18,164 bases of DNA, taken from Roseitalea sp964606055. GTDB lineage: Bacteria; Pseudomonadota; Alphaproteobacteria; Rhizobiales; Rhizobiaceae. The position numbers and the translations under genes are program-made. The notes under the pieces are model-generated. The model saw only the letters and a list, made by a program, of their open reading frames with translations. It did not search any database and had not been told where the DNA came from. Shown piece after piece: positions 1-7,037 of the stretch (its first letter is position 1; each line of letters opens with the position of its first letter). The stretch spans positions 1 to 18,164 of the forward strand of contig CAZSFA010000049.1 of assembly GCA_964606055.1 (NCBI GenBank). The letters are read 5' to 3'.

Positions 1-560
1 TCCGCATCAACTCGCAGTCGGGCAAGGGCGGCATCGCCTATATCCTGTCGGCCGACTACGGGCTAAACCTGCCGCGCAGCCTGCAGGTCGAGTTCCGCGA
101 GATCATCCAGGAGATCGCCGACCGCGAGGGGACCGAACTGTCCTCGCAGCGTATCTACGACCAGTTCCTTGCCACCTATGTGTCGCCGCCGCAGCCGCGA
201 CTGCGCTTTGTCAGCCACACGACGCGGCCCGATCCCGATGACGCCGACGGCCGCATCGTCGAGGCGACGCTGATCGACGGCAATGCGGAGATCGTCATCG
301 AAGGCCATGGCACCGGTCCCGTTGACGGGTTCGTCGATGCCATTGAACGCCAGTTCGGGCTCGTCATGTCGGTCAGCAACTATTCCGAGCATTCCCTGCA
401 GCAGGGATCGGATGCGGCCGCGATCTGCTACATGGAAATGGACTGCGCGGGCCGTCGCGTTTTCGGCGTCGGGATCGACAAGAACATCGTCGCCGCTTCA
501 CTTGAGGCGATCGTATCGGCGGTCAATCGCTATCGATCCACACAACCGGGCGTAGAATAA
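1..560 (+). CDS. leuA: 2-isopropylmalate synthase, C-terminal part (cut by window start)
   Basis: Catalyses the first committed step of leucine synthesis, condensing acetyl-CoA with 2-oxoisovalerate in the cytoplasm. The reading frame is open from base 3, and about 185 residues are visible. It opens with RINSQSGKGGIAYIL, a segment I recognise from the long-form LeuA class, between the catalytic barrel and the C-terminal domain. The rest (from about YVSPPQPRLRF) matches the LeuA dimerisation/regulatory domain that binds leucine for feedback inhibition, ending in an alternating hydrophobic stretch (VFGVGIDKNIVAASLEAIVSAVNR). The stop is TAA at 558-560. The start and catalytic HxH motif lie outside the window, so promoter and leader control cannot be judged. 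The family call is firm; the subclass rests on memory of the motif. Confidence 0.93.
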   Translation, partial: RINSQSGKGGIAYILSADYGLNLPRSLQVEFREIIQEIADREGTELSSQRIYDQFLATYVSPPQPRLRFVSHTTRPDPDDADGRIVEATLIDGNAEIVIEGHGTGPVDGFVDAIERQFGLVMSVSNYSEHSLQQGSDAAAICYMEMDCAGRRVFGVGIDKNIVAASLEAIVSAVNRYRSTQPGVE

Positions 561-616
561 CTGCGCCGGTATGCTTGTCCGCCACCGTCGTGTGCGGCTA
601 GTGTGATCAGGGGCAC

Positions 617-650
617 GCCGGACCGGGCGCCGTCATGGTATCGGTCCGGC
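617..650 (+). terminator. Stem-loop downstream of leuA, possible terminator
   Basis: A perfect 9-bp stem, GCCGGACCG at 617-625 pairing with CGGTCCGGC at 642-650, encloses a 16-nt loop that itself contains GGCGCC. It lies 57 nt after the leuA stop and 26 nt before the next start codon. No U-tract follows, so it could end transcription without one, or only stabilise or process the RNA between the two genes. Confidence 0.4.
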
Positions 651-675
651 AGCGTCAGGAGTTGGTCAGGCGGTA

Positions 676-1356
676 ATGGTCGCGCAGAACGAGAACGGCG
701 ATGAACAAGGCGGGGACGCAAGGGCTCGAAAAGCCGACCAACCGGACATCGACGCGGCCGCCGTCTCGGCTGCGCTCGAAGCGGTCATCAACAGCGATGC
801 CTTTGCCCGCGCCGACCGTGCCCGGGCGCTGCTGACCTATATCGTTGAGACCGAACAGCGCGGCGATGCGGGCCTGCTCAAGGGCTTCACCATCGCGCAG
901 GACGTGTTCGGCAAGGACGACGACTTCGACCCGGCCATGGACGCCGTCGTCCGGGTGCAGGCCGGTCGGCTTCGCGACCACCTGTCTTCCTATTATGCAG
1001 GCGAGGGCGCCGACGATCCGGTCGAGATCTCGGTGCCCAAGGGCAGCTATGTTCCCGCCTATCGGCGGCGCGTGGCCGAGCCTCCGGCAGCGCCGGCGAC
1101 CGGACCGGCCGGCCGCGATGCCGGTCCAATCCGCGACGTGGACTTCGGCGCGTCCTCGACCCGGTTCGAACTGGACAAGGATGCCGACCATGCGTCGAAC
1201 GCGGTCGCAAGGAGCCTGAACGACAAGTCGTCCGACGGCCCCTCCGATCCGTTCCTGAGCCCTTTCCTGGTCCGCAACATCCGGCGGTTCTGGCTGGCGC
1301 TTACCATCATCCTGATCCTGTTGACCGTGATCCTGCTGCTGGTGTGGCAAAGCTGA
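676..1356 (+). CDS. Unknown protein with cyclase/TolB-associated N-terminal domain and C-terminal membrane anchor
   Basis: 226 aa, function unknown. Residues about 30-130 resemble a domain I recall at the N-terminus of some TolB-like and adenylate-cyclase-associated proteins. Its hallmarks here are FARADRARALLTYIV, a middle FTIAQDVFGKDDDFDP, the VRVQAGRLRDHLSSYY helix and the VPKGSYVPAY end. In those relatives it precedes a large sensory or TPR part. Here a low-complexity Pro/Ala linker follows instead, and the protein ends with one hydrophobic helix (about 205-224, LALTIILILLTVILLLVW) only two residues from the C-terminus. That predicts a tail-anchored inner-membrane protein facing the cytoplasm. 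A short AGG (668-670) lies 5 nt before the ATG. The next gene has the same tail-anchor layout. Confidence 0.8.
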   Translation: MVAQNENGDEQGGDARARKADQPDIDAAAVSAALEAVINSDAFARADRARALLTYIVETEQRGDAGLLKGFTIAQDVFGKDDDFDPAMDAVVRVQAGRLRDHLSSYYAGEGADDPVEISVPKGSYVPAYRRRVAEPPAAPATGPAGRDAGPIRDVDFGASSTRFELDKDADHASNAVARSLNDKSSDGPSDPFLSPFLVRNIRRFWLALTIILILLTVILLLVWQS

Positions 1357-1423
1357 ACGCCGGGCGCGGCCGTGCGCGACGCGGCGGCCCGCCGACAACC
1401 CTCGCCATGGCCGGCAAAACTTG

Positions 1424-1440
1424 CTAACTTCTTGTTTACC
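1424..1440 (+). promoter_or_regulatory. CtrA-like box upstream of the 1463 gene
   Basis: CTAA, seven bases, then TTTACC, followed by AT. The alphaproteobacterial cell-cycle regulator CtrA recognises TTAA-N7-TTAAC, and many Rhizobiales genes carry TTAACCAT half-sites. This site has the exact spacing with two mismatches and sits 22 bp before the ATG at 1463. It is in an AT-richer patch of an otherwise GC-rich gap, which fits promoter DNA, but such matches also occur by chance. Confidence 0.3.
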
Positions 1441-1462
1441 ATTGCCTTGGGCGGAGTTCACC

Positions 1463-2179
1463 ATGGCCCGGGACACAAGCACCGGACCTTCAGACAGTCG
1501 GCTCGTCGATGCCGTGCGGCGCGTGAGGATCGCGACCGCCGAGCGCAACGACGTTGTCGTCGACCTGAAGGAAGCCGATCGTGCCCGACTGGAAATCCTC
1601 GCCGACGAGTTGCGTCCGGTCTTCGATCAGGTGCCGCTCGACGACCAGCGTTTCGACTTTGCGATTTCGTCGGGCCTGCAGCCGCGATTGTGGATCGACG
1701 CCACCGCACATGTGATGATGGGGCGCGACCGGCGGACCTATCGTTTCGTGCGCGACACGCGCCCGGGCCGCATCGTTCTGGCCGAGTCGCTGTCGATCGA
1801 ACCGATCGTCGATCGCGTCACGCTCTACATCGCCGAGCGGCTGCACGAACGCGAAATGGCCTTTGCCGCCGACGAACTCGTCAGCTACCGGCCGGCCATC
1901 AGCCAGCGCGCCGCCGATGCCGACGATGGCGTGCGCCAACGCCGATCCCTGCGCGAACGCCGTGCGCGGCCCGTGCCCGCCGAACCGCCGATCGAGGCGG
2001 ATGTGCAGCCAAGGGCCGTCGAGCGCATCCGCCTGCGCAAGCGCCGGGTCGTGGAAGAAGAGGCCGAAGCGCCGGAGCCGCGTGATCCCAATGCGATCGG
2101 GTCTGCCGGCTGGGCGGCGCTCGGTGCGCTGATCGCGTTTGGCCTGTTCGTTCTGGCCCTGCGCGATCAGCTGCTCTGA
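1463..2179 (+). CDS. Unknown tail-anchored protein with basic/Arg-rich linker
   Basis: 238 aa, not assigned to a named family. The ATG at 1463 is chosen over the in-frame ATG at 1421 because GGGCGGAG (1448-1455) gives a good ribosome site 7 nt before it. The upstream option would also add residues overlapping the promoter-like region. Residues about 1-135 form a compact alpha/beta domain with a core around LWIDATAHVMMGRDRRTYRF and a later SIEPIVDRVTLYIAERLHER helix. Residues about 150-210 are a disordered Arg/Glu-rich linker. A single hydrophobic helix (about 214-232) ends the protein, six residues from the C-terminus. This suggests a cytoplasmic domain tethered to the inner membrane, like the gene before it. 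The 3' end overlaps the convergent metallophosphoesterase gene by 13 bp. Confidence 0.82.
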   Translation: MARDTSTGPSDSRLVDAVRRVRIATAERNDVVVDLKEADRARLEILADELRPVFDQVPLDDQRFDFAISSGLQPRLWIDATAHVMMGRDRRTYRFVRDTRPGRIVLAESLSIEPIVDRVTLYIAERLHEREMAFAADELVSYRPAISQRAADADDGVRQRRSLRERRARPVPAEPPIEADVQPRAVERIRLRKRRVVEEEAEAPEPRDPNAIGSAGWAALGALIAFGLFVLALRDQLL

Positions 2180-3099
2180 TCGTCGGTCGGCTGCGGCCAC
2201 AGATCGTGTTCGTCGGTCAATGCCAGCGGACCGCTGTCACCTGTCACGGACCAGGTCTGCATGGCGCAGCGCCATTGGCCCGCCACCTGATCGATCCGAA
2301 AACGGTTGAACGCCGCCGGCGGCCAGTGCCCGCCCGGTGACTGGCCGGCCGCTGGCACGCCGATTACCGGCACGCGCGCCCCGCCCGGCCCGTGGATCGC
2401 GTGGCGCTGGTCGCGATGCGTGTGCCCGTGCAGCACCAGTTCGGCCCCATGGTCGGCAACCACCTTGTGAAACCGGCCGATGCCATAGAGCCGTTTGCTG
2501 GGCACTGCGGCGTTGCGCACCGGCGGATGGTGAATGAGAACAATGCGGAACAAGCCGGCCTCGCCCGCCTGACGCAACACACGGGCGAGCCGTTCAGCCT
2601 GTGCGGGATCGAACCGGCCGGCGGCGATGAAGGGGGGCGTGGCAACGGCGCTGGACAGGCCGATGACCGCCACCGGGCCGCGCACGCGCAGATAGGGAAA
2701 TCCGGCATTGGTGGCCGGTGCGACACCGTCATCGCCGGTCAGCCAGGCCGCCCATGCCGTCAGCGCCCGGTCGATCGCGCCGCGCACATAGGCATCATGG
2801 TTGCCGGGCACGACCGACACATCGGCGGGGTCGCCCAGCGTCTTCAGCCAGGCGGCGGCGTTTTGCAGTTCGGCGTCGAGCGCCAGATTGGTCAGATCGC
2901 CGGTCACGGCGATGTGGTCTGGCCGATGATCGGCGATCGCTCCCGTGAGGCGCAGAACCGTCGTCTCGCTCAGCGCGCCGGCGCGGTTGCCCTGCCAGTT
3001 GAGGTAGCCGGTGAGGCGCTTTGACAGAAGGTCCCTGACCGAGACCGGTGGCAGCGGTCCCAGATGCACGTCGGAGATGTGGGCGAGCACGAAAGCCAT
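2167..3099 (-). CDS. Metallophosphoesterase (calcineurin-like, CpdA-type fold)
   Basis: 310 aa. It carries the full set of metal-binding motifs of calcineurin-like phosphoesterases in order: D10-x-H12 in ISDVHLG, GDLTN with D68, GNHD at 99-102, H190-H191 in LIHHPP, and GHTH at 225-228. Together these hold a two-metal centre that hydrolyses phosphate mono- or diesters. The layout and length fit the class-III cyclic-nucleotide phosphodiesterase (CpdA)-like branch. The substrate cannot be read from sequence; cAMP, lipid-linked phosphates and nucleotides are all possible. There is no signal peptide or membrane helix, so it should be cytoplasmic. No clear Shine-Dalgarno precedes the ATG, and the best promoter match would start transcription at the ATG itself. 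It lies 66 bp downstream of the reductase gene on the same strand. Confidence 0.93.
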   Translation of the reverse strand: MAFVLAHISDVHLGPLPPVSVRDLLSKRLTGYLNWQGNRAGALSETTVLRLTGAIADHRPDHIAVTGDLTNLALDAELQNAAAWLKTLGDPADVSVVPGNHDAYVRGAIDRALTAWAAWLTGDDGVAPATNAGFPYLRVRGPVAVIGLSSAVATPPFIAAGRFDPAQAERLARVLRQAGEAGLFRIVLIHHPPVRNAAVPSKRLYGIGRFHKVVADHGAELVLHGHTHRDQRHAIHGPGGARVPVIGVPAAGQSPGGHWPPAAFNRFRIDQVAGQWRCAMQTWSVTGDSGPLALTDEHDLWPQPTDDQSS

Positions 3100-3105
3100 G
3101 CCCGC

Positions 3106-3133
3106 TTGGTAGGCACTTTTGCCGGCGTGTCAA
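3106..3133 (-). promoter_or_regulatory. Candidate promoter of the metallophosphoesterase gene (leaderless)
   Basis: On the minus strand a perfect TTGACA (-35, 3133-3128) is followed by 16 bp and TACCAA (-10, 3111-3106). Transcription would begin about 6-7 nt later, at or one base before the ATG (3099). The absence of a ribosome site upstream agrees with a leaderless message. The -10 is only a partial match. Confidence 0.45.
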
Positions 3134-3141
3134 AAGCCTTG

Positions 3142-3158
3142 CCGGCGGCGCGCGCCGG
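3142..3158 (-). terminator. GC-rich hairpin after the reductase gene, weak terminator candidate
   Basis: CCGGCG (3142-3147) and CGCCGG (3153-3158) form a 6-bp stem around a 5-nt loop, 8 nt past the reductase stop codon. On the minus strand the sequence after the hairpin runs GCAAGGCTTTT, so only a short, delayed U-run follows. It sits directly before the candidate promoter of the next gene, a sensible place to end the reductase transcript. Confidence 0.35.
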
Positions 3159-3165
3159 GAGCGCC

Positions 3166-4170
3166 TCAGGCGATGGCGCGTTGCGGCGTTCCGGTCAGAT
3201 GGGCGCGCCGATGCGGCGCGGCGAAATCGACGGCTGGGCCGACCGGCACGATGCGTGTCGGGTTCACCGATTCGTGGCTCGCATAATAATGCGCCTGGAT
3301 GTGCAGCATATCGACGGTCTCGGCGACGCCTGGCACCTGGTAGAGGTCGCGCGTGTAGGCCCAAAGGTTGGGGTAGTCGACGATGCGCCGGATGTTGCAT
3401 TTGAAATGGCCGACATAGACCGGGTCGAACCGCACAAGCGTGGTGAACAGGCGCCAGTCGGCCTCGGTGATCCGGTCGCCCATCAGGTAGCGCTGCTGCT
3501 CAAGGCGCGCCTCGATCCAGTCGAGTGTTTCAAACAGCGGCGTGACGGCTTCCTCGTAGGCATTCTGGGTCGTGGCAAAGCCCGACTTGTAGACGCCGTT
3601 GTTGACCGTGTCATAGATGCGCGCGTTGATGGCTTCGATCTCCTCGCGCAGCGGCTCGGGGCAGAAGTCCTGGCGGTCACCGGTCAGCCCGTCGAACGCG
3701 GTGTTGAACATCCGGATGATCTCGGAGGATTCGTTGGAGACGATCGTGTCACGTTTTCTGTCCCACAGGACCGGCACGGTGACGCGGCCGGTATAGTCGG
3801 CCATGGCGCGCGTGTAGATCTGGTGCATGAACCGCGAACTGAACAGCGCGTCGCCGGTGGCTCCGTCACCGGCGTCGAACGTCCAGCCGTTCTCGCCCAT
3901 GAAGTGATGGACGACCGAAACGCCGATCAGGTCTTCGAGCTTTTTCAGCTTGCGGAAGATGAGCGTGCGGTGGGCCCAGGGGCAGGCGAGCGACACATAA
4001 AGATGATAGCGGCCTGGCTCGGCCTCAAACCCGCCTTCGCCGCTTGGGCCGGCCGCGCCGTCGGCCGTCACCCAGTTGCGGAATGCGGCATCCTTGCGGA
4101 CGAACCGCCCGCCCGATTTCCTGGTGTCGTACCACTGGTCGCGCCAGACGCCGTCAACGAGCAATCCCAT
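3166..4170 (-). CDS. yqjG: Glutathionyl-hydroquinone reductase (xi-class GST, YqjG/ECM4 family)
   Basis: 334 aa, full family length. It reduces glutathionyl-hydroquinones to hydroquinones with glutathione, releasing GSSG; this salvages quinones that have reacted with glutathione. The thioredoxin-like N-terminal half carries the active-site motif C63-PWAHRT after LYVSLA, with the cysteine (not Ser or Tyr) typical of this class. Next comes the family-specific block GENGWTFD, then VPVLWDRKRDTIVSNES, the glutathione-binding cis-Pro/Glu-Ser region. The helical C-terminal half includes NNGVYKSGFATTQNAYE, LMGDRITEADWRLFTTLVRFDPVY and HFKCN, all xi-class hallmarks. AAAGGAA lies 6 nt before the ATG. 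A 19-bp palindrome sits just upstream, suggesting regulated expression. Cytoplasmic. Confidence 0.95.
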   Translation of the reverse strand: MGLLVDGVWRDQWYDTRKSGGRFVRKDAAFRNWVTADGAAGPSGEGGFEAEPGRYHLYVSLACPWAHRTLIFRKLKKLEDLIGVSVVHHFMGENGWTFDAGDGATGDALFSSRFMHQIYTRAMADYTGRVTVPVLWDRKRDTIVSNESSEIIRMFNTAFDGLTGDRQDFCPEPLREEIEAINARIYDTVNNGVYKSGFATTQNAYEEAVTPLFETLDWIEARLEQQRYLMGDRITEADWRLFTTLVRFDPVYVGHFKCNIRRIVDYPNLWAYTRDLYQVPGVAETVDMLHIQAHYYASHESVNPTRIVPVGPAVDFAAPHRRAHLTGTPQRAIA

Positions 4171-4187
4171 GTCCGGTTCCTTTCGTT

Positions 4188-4206
4188 TCGATCACACATA
4201 GATCGA
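4188..4206 (-). promoter_or_regulatory. 19-bp palindromic operator candidate before the reductase gene
   Basis: TCGATC (4188-4193) and GATCGA (4201-4206) are perfect inverted arms around a 7-bp centre, ACACATA. Read on the minus strand the centre and right arm contain CTATGT, a plausible -10 hexamer about 28 nt before the reductase ATG. A bound dimer would therefore block RNA polymerase. The size and symmetry suit MarR- or TetR-type repressors. No regulator gene is adjacent, so the protein is unknown. Confidence 0.4.
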
Positions 4207-4409
4207 TTGCCCGCTCCGGCCAGCGCCATGCTGGCGAACGCACCGTCAACCGGTCCTCGTCCAACAACGCACTTTACGCTGGCGGGGACGGATGCTAGCG
4301 AGCGCTGCCATGAAGACGATCCGGCTCCGACGTACGCGACGATGAAGGGACAGCCCGCGCTGGCCCCCTGTTTGCGTTCGTTTTTTCTTGTTTCCGGATT
4401 TTCCCCATC

Positions 4410-4916
4410 ATGACCAAGTTTTCCCTGGCGCCCGAAAGGGCCGACCATGCGTCCGCAATTGACGCGCTGCACCAGTCCGCCTTCGGCCCCGGCCGCTTTG
4501 CGCGCGCAGCTTTCCGCCTCAGAGAACAGGGCCCGCATGATCTGGCCCGGTCATTCGTTGCGCTGGACGCGGCCGGTGGGCTTGCGGGCTCGGTGCGCAT
4601 GACGGCGGTGCGGGCCGGCGACAGCGGCCTTGACGGCTTTCTGCTGGGACCGCTTGCCGTCGACATATCGCACAAGAACTGCGGCATCGGCCGGGCTCTG
4701 GTGCGCCACGCCGTCGAGGCGGCGGCGGCGACCGATGCGCGGTTCGTCGTCTTGGTGGGCGACGCGCCCTATTACGCGCCGCTCGGCTTTGTCGTTGCGC
4801 CCGATGGTTTGAAGCTGCCCGGTCCGGTGCTGCCGAGGCGGTTGCTCGTGCACCCTCTGGGCGGGACCGATGCGCAGGCTCTTGCCGGCGTCATCGGCGT
4901 TGCCCATCGCGCCTGA
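4410..4916 (+). CDS. GNAT-family N-acetyltransferase (YhbS-like)
   Basis: 168 aa. GNAT enzymes move an acetyl group from acetyl-CoA to an amine. The CoA-binding motif A is LLGPLAVDISHKNCGIGRAL (about 72-91), where KNCGIG takes the place of the usual Q/R-x-x-G-x-G/A loop. Motif B is VLVGDAPYYAPLGF. Starting at APERADHASAIDALHQSAFG, the overall layout resembles the predicted acetyltransferase group often called YhbS, whose substrates are largely unknown. No good Shine-Dalgarno precedes the ATG; a T-rich stretch (4380-4403) does. It stands alone between two minus-strand units, with a 28-bp convergent gap to the moxR operon. Confidence 0.9.
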   Translation: MTKFSLAPERADHASAIDALHQSAFGPGRFARAAFRLREQGPHDLARSFVALDAAGGLAGSVRMTAVRAGDSGLDGFLLGPLAVDISHKNCGIGRALVRHAVEAAAATDARFVVLVGDAPYYAPLGFVVAPDGLKLPGPVLPRRLLVHPLGGTDAQALAGVIGVAHRA

Positions 4917-4944
4917 CGGGACAAGCGCGGTCCGGCTCGTGACG

Positions 4945-7035
4945 TCACCGGCCTTCGCGGTACCACATCGAGGAAATCACCAGCATCATCAGGGCAAGCC
5001 CCACAAAGCCGGCGAACAGGGGCTGTGAGGAGATGCCGCGCAACTCGGTTTCGGCGGAGGCGCGAAAACCCAGCCAGTCGCGGCCCGCGCCTTCGGCAGC
5101 AGAACGGATGGCGCGCACGCCGGGCACATCGACCCCATCGCTGGCCATTGCGAGCCGGCGAACCGAGCCGCCGCTGCCCTCGACCAGCGCGCCCAGCGGT
5201 GCGGCGGTCGAGATCATGTCGCTGAACTCGGGCGCATCGATCTGGCCAAGGTGCGCGAGCGCCGTCAGATCGGCGTTTTCCAGCGTGAACAGTCCGATCT
5301 CGTCGGTTTCAAGCTCAGCCTCGAAGCGGCCCGGCGCGCGTTCGATCAGGTCGATCTGCAGCGTGTCGCCCGATGGCGTGGTCACCGTCACCGGTTGCGC
5401 GGTTTCGGCCATGGTCTGGCGGCGGATGGTCAGCCGGTTGCCGTCCGAGGTGGCCGTCAGCGCCTCTTCCTCAAGGTCGGGCTCCTTCATCAGCCAGTGG
5501 GCCAGCCGCCGATAGAGGCCGACATGCGGGCCGCCGCCCTCAAAGCCGCGCGCCCACAGCCAGCCATGGTCCGACAGCATCAACCCGACGCGGCCCTCGC
5601 CATGGGTGTTGAGCACCAAAAGCGGGTCCTCGCCGCCGCCGGCGCGCATCACCGTCGTGCCTTCGATGTCGGTGACGCCGACATGGCGGAACCAGCGGCC
5701 CCAGCGCGGCGGCTCGGTGGCCGAGCCTTCCAGATCGCGGGTGACCGGGTGCCGGGCGCCGTCGTCGGTCAGGCGCGGGTAGAAGCCGGCCTGCCGCACC
5801 TCGCCGGTCGGCATCGCCGGCAGTGCGCCGATCAGCGGGGTGCCGGCAACCGAGTTGCCGCCGGCGAACTCGGGCCCCGATGCGACCAGCAGCGCGCCGC
5901 CGTCGCGGACATACTCGGCGATGTAGTCATAGTAGAGGATCGGCAGGACGTTGCGGTTCTGATAGCGGTCGAAGATGATCAGGTCGAAATCGTCGATCCG
6001 TTCGACGAACAGCTCGCGGGTCGGAAAGGCGATCAGCGACAGTTCGTTGATCGGCGTGCCGTCCTGCTTTTCGGGTGGTCGCAGGATCGTGAAATGCACC
6101 AGATCGACCGAAGCGTCTGACTTGAGAAGATTGCGCCAGGTCCGTTCGCCCGAATGCGGTTCGCCCGAGACCAGAAGGACGCGCAGGTTCTCGCGAATGC
6201 CCTCCATGCGCAGGATGGCGCGGTTGTTGTTGGCGGTCACTTCGCCCGCGATCTCGGGCACGACGATCTCGATGATGTTGGCGCCGCCGCGATCGAGCTC
6301 CATCGGCATCGTGCTGGTTTCGCCGGCGGTAACCAGATCGGCCGCGTAGAACGCGCCGTTGAGCCGGATTTCGACCTCGACGGGGCCGCCGGCGGCCGGC
6401 GCGATCGCCCCCTGATCGGTGACGCGGTAGATCAGATCCACCGCGTCGCCGACAATGGCAAAGCGGGGCGCTTCGACAAGCTGCACCTTGCGATCGAACT
6501 CGTCGGGCCGGCCGGTGATCAGTCCGTGCAGCGGCGCGTTGAAGCCCAGTTCGGACAGATCGGCGGGCAGATCGTGGATCTGGCCGTCGGTGATCATGAC
6601 CGCGCCGCCGACCTGGCCGGGCGGCACATCGCGCAAGGCCGAGCGCAGCGCGTCGAACAGGCGCGTCTCGGTGTTGGCGCCGGCGGTGGCGGCCCCCGAT
6701 TCAACCACGCGCACGTCGAACTGGTCGAACCGTTCAAGGCTTGCTTCCAGTTCGGTCAACGCCCGGTCGGTCATCGCCGTTCGATCCTGCAGCCGCTGGC
6801 TCTGGCTGGTGTCGACCACGATGGCGACGGTTGCCGGCAGGCTCGCCCGCTCCTCGTTGACGACGACGGGATTGGCGAGCGCGACGACGAGCGCGGCGGC
6901 GGCGAGGCCGCGCAACCAGGCCCCACGCAGGCCCATGACGATGATCGTCGCCGACAGGGCGAGCGCGGCGACAGCGGCGATGGCGATCACCACCCACGGC
7001 ACGAACGGCTCGAATGTCAGCGACAGCGTTTCCAT
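4945..7035 (-). CDS. Membrane protein with VWA-like and glutamine-amidotransferase-like regions (last gene of moxR operon)
   Basis: 696 aa. Two N-terminal membrane helices (about 14-34 and 39-59) lead into a VWA-like segment, VAIVVDTSQS, where the DTSQS run matches the metal-site DxSxS pattern. A beta-rich middle follows (VDLIYRVTDQG onward). Then comes a flavodoxin-like region with DFDLIIFDRYQNRN, YVRDGGALLVASGPEFAGG and LMLSDHGWLWARGFEGGG, like the putative glutamine-amidotransferase domain (PF07090/DUF1355 type) found in such operons; I do not see a catalytic Cys-His-Glu triad. One more helix (about 674-691) lies just before the C-terminus. Most of the protein is therefore predicted periplasmic, held at both ends. 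The ATG follows the upstream gene's TAA by 2 nt, so the two are translated together. Function is unknown beyond association with MoxR. Confidence 0.87.
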   Translation of the reverse strand: METLSLTFEPFVPWVVIAIAAVAALALSATIIVMGLRGAWLRGLAAAALVVALANPVVVNEERASLPATVAIVVDTSQSQRLQDRTAMTDRALTELEASLERFDQFDVRVVESGAATAGANTETRLFDALRSALRDVPPGQVGGAVMITDGQIHDLPADLSELGFNAPLHGLITGRPDEFDRKVQLVEAPRFAIVGDAVDLIYRVTDQGAIAPAAGGPVEVEIRLNGAFYAADLVTAGETSTMPMELDRGGANIIEIVVPEIAGEVTANNNRAILRMEGIRENLRVLLVSGEPHSGERTWRNLLKSDASVDLVHFTILRPPEKQDGTPINELSLIAFPTRELFVERIDDFDLIIFDRYQNRNVLPILYYDYIAEYVRDGGALLVASGPEFAGGNSVAGTPLIGALPAMPTGEVRQAGFYPRLTDDGARHPVTRDLEGSATEPPRWGRWFRHVGVTDIEGTTVMRAGGGEDPLLVLNTHGEGRVGLMLSDHGWLWARGFEGGGPHVGLYRRLAHWLMKEPDLEEEALTATSDGNRLTIRRQTMAETAQPVTVTTPSGDTLQIDLIERAPGRFEAELETDEIGLFTLENADLTALAHLGQIDAPEFSDMISTAAPLGALVEGSGGSVRRLAMASDGVDVPGVRAIRSAAEGAGRDWLGFRASAETELRGISSQPLFAGFVGLALMMLVISSMWYREGR

Positions 7036-7037
7036 GG

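Noticed and set aside
655..1548. 297-aa minus-strand frame opposite the 676 gene
   Set aside because: Composition is antisense-like (Arg/Gly/Asp rich, no domain), while the plus frame has domain motifs, a ribosome site and a membrane anchor.
4376..4403. T-rich stretch before the first GNAT gene, considered as a terminator
   Set aside because: No strong stem precedes the T6 run and no plus-strand gene lies upstream for it to terminate; more likely AT-rich promoter DNA.
3064..4413. 449-aa plus-strand open frame opposite the reductase gene
   Set aside because: It is antisense to a complete glutathionyl-hydroquinone reductase with all family motifs; long antisense frames are expected in GC-rich DNA.
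4939..4948. Perfect palindrome GTGACGTCAC at the end of the moxR operon
   Set aside because: It spans the stop codon of the last gene, is only 10 bp and has no U-run; probably chance in a short convergent gap.
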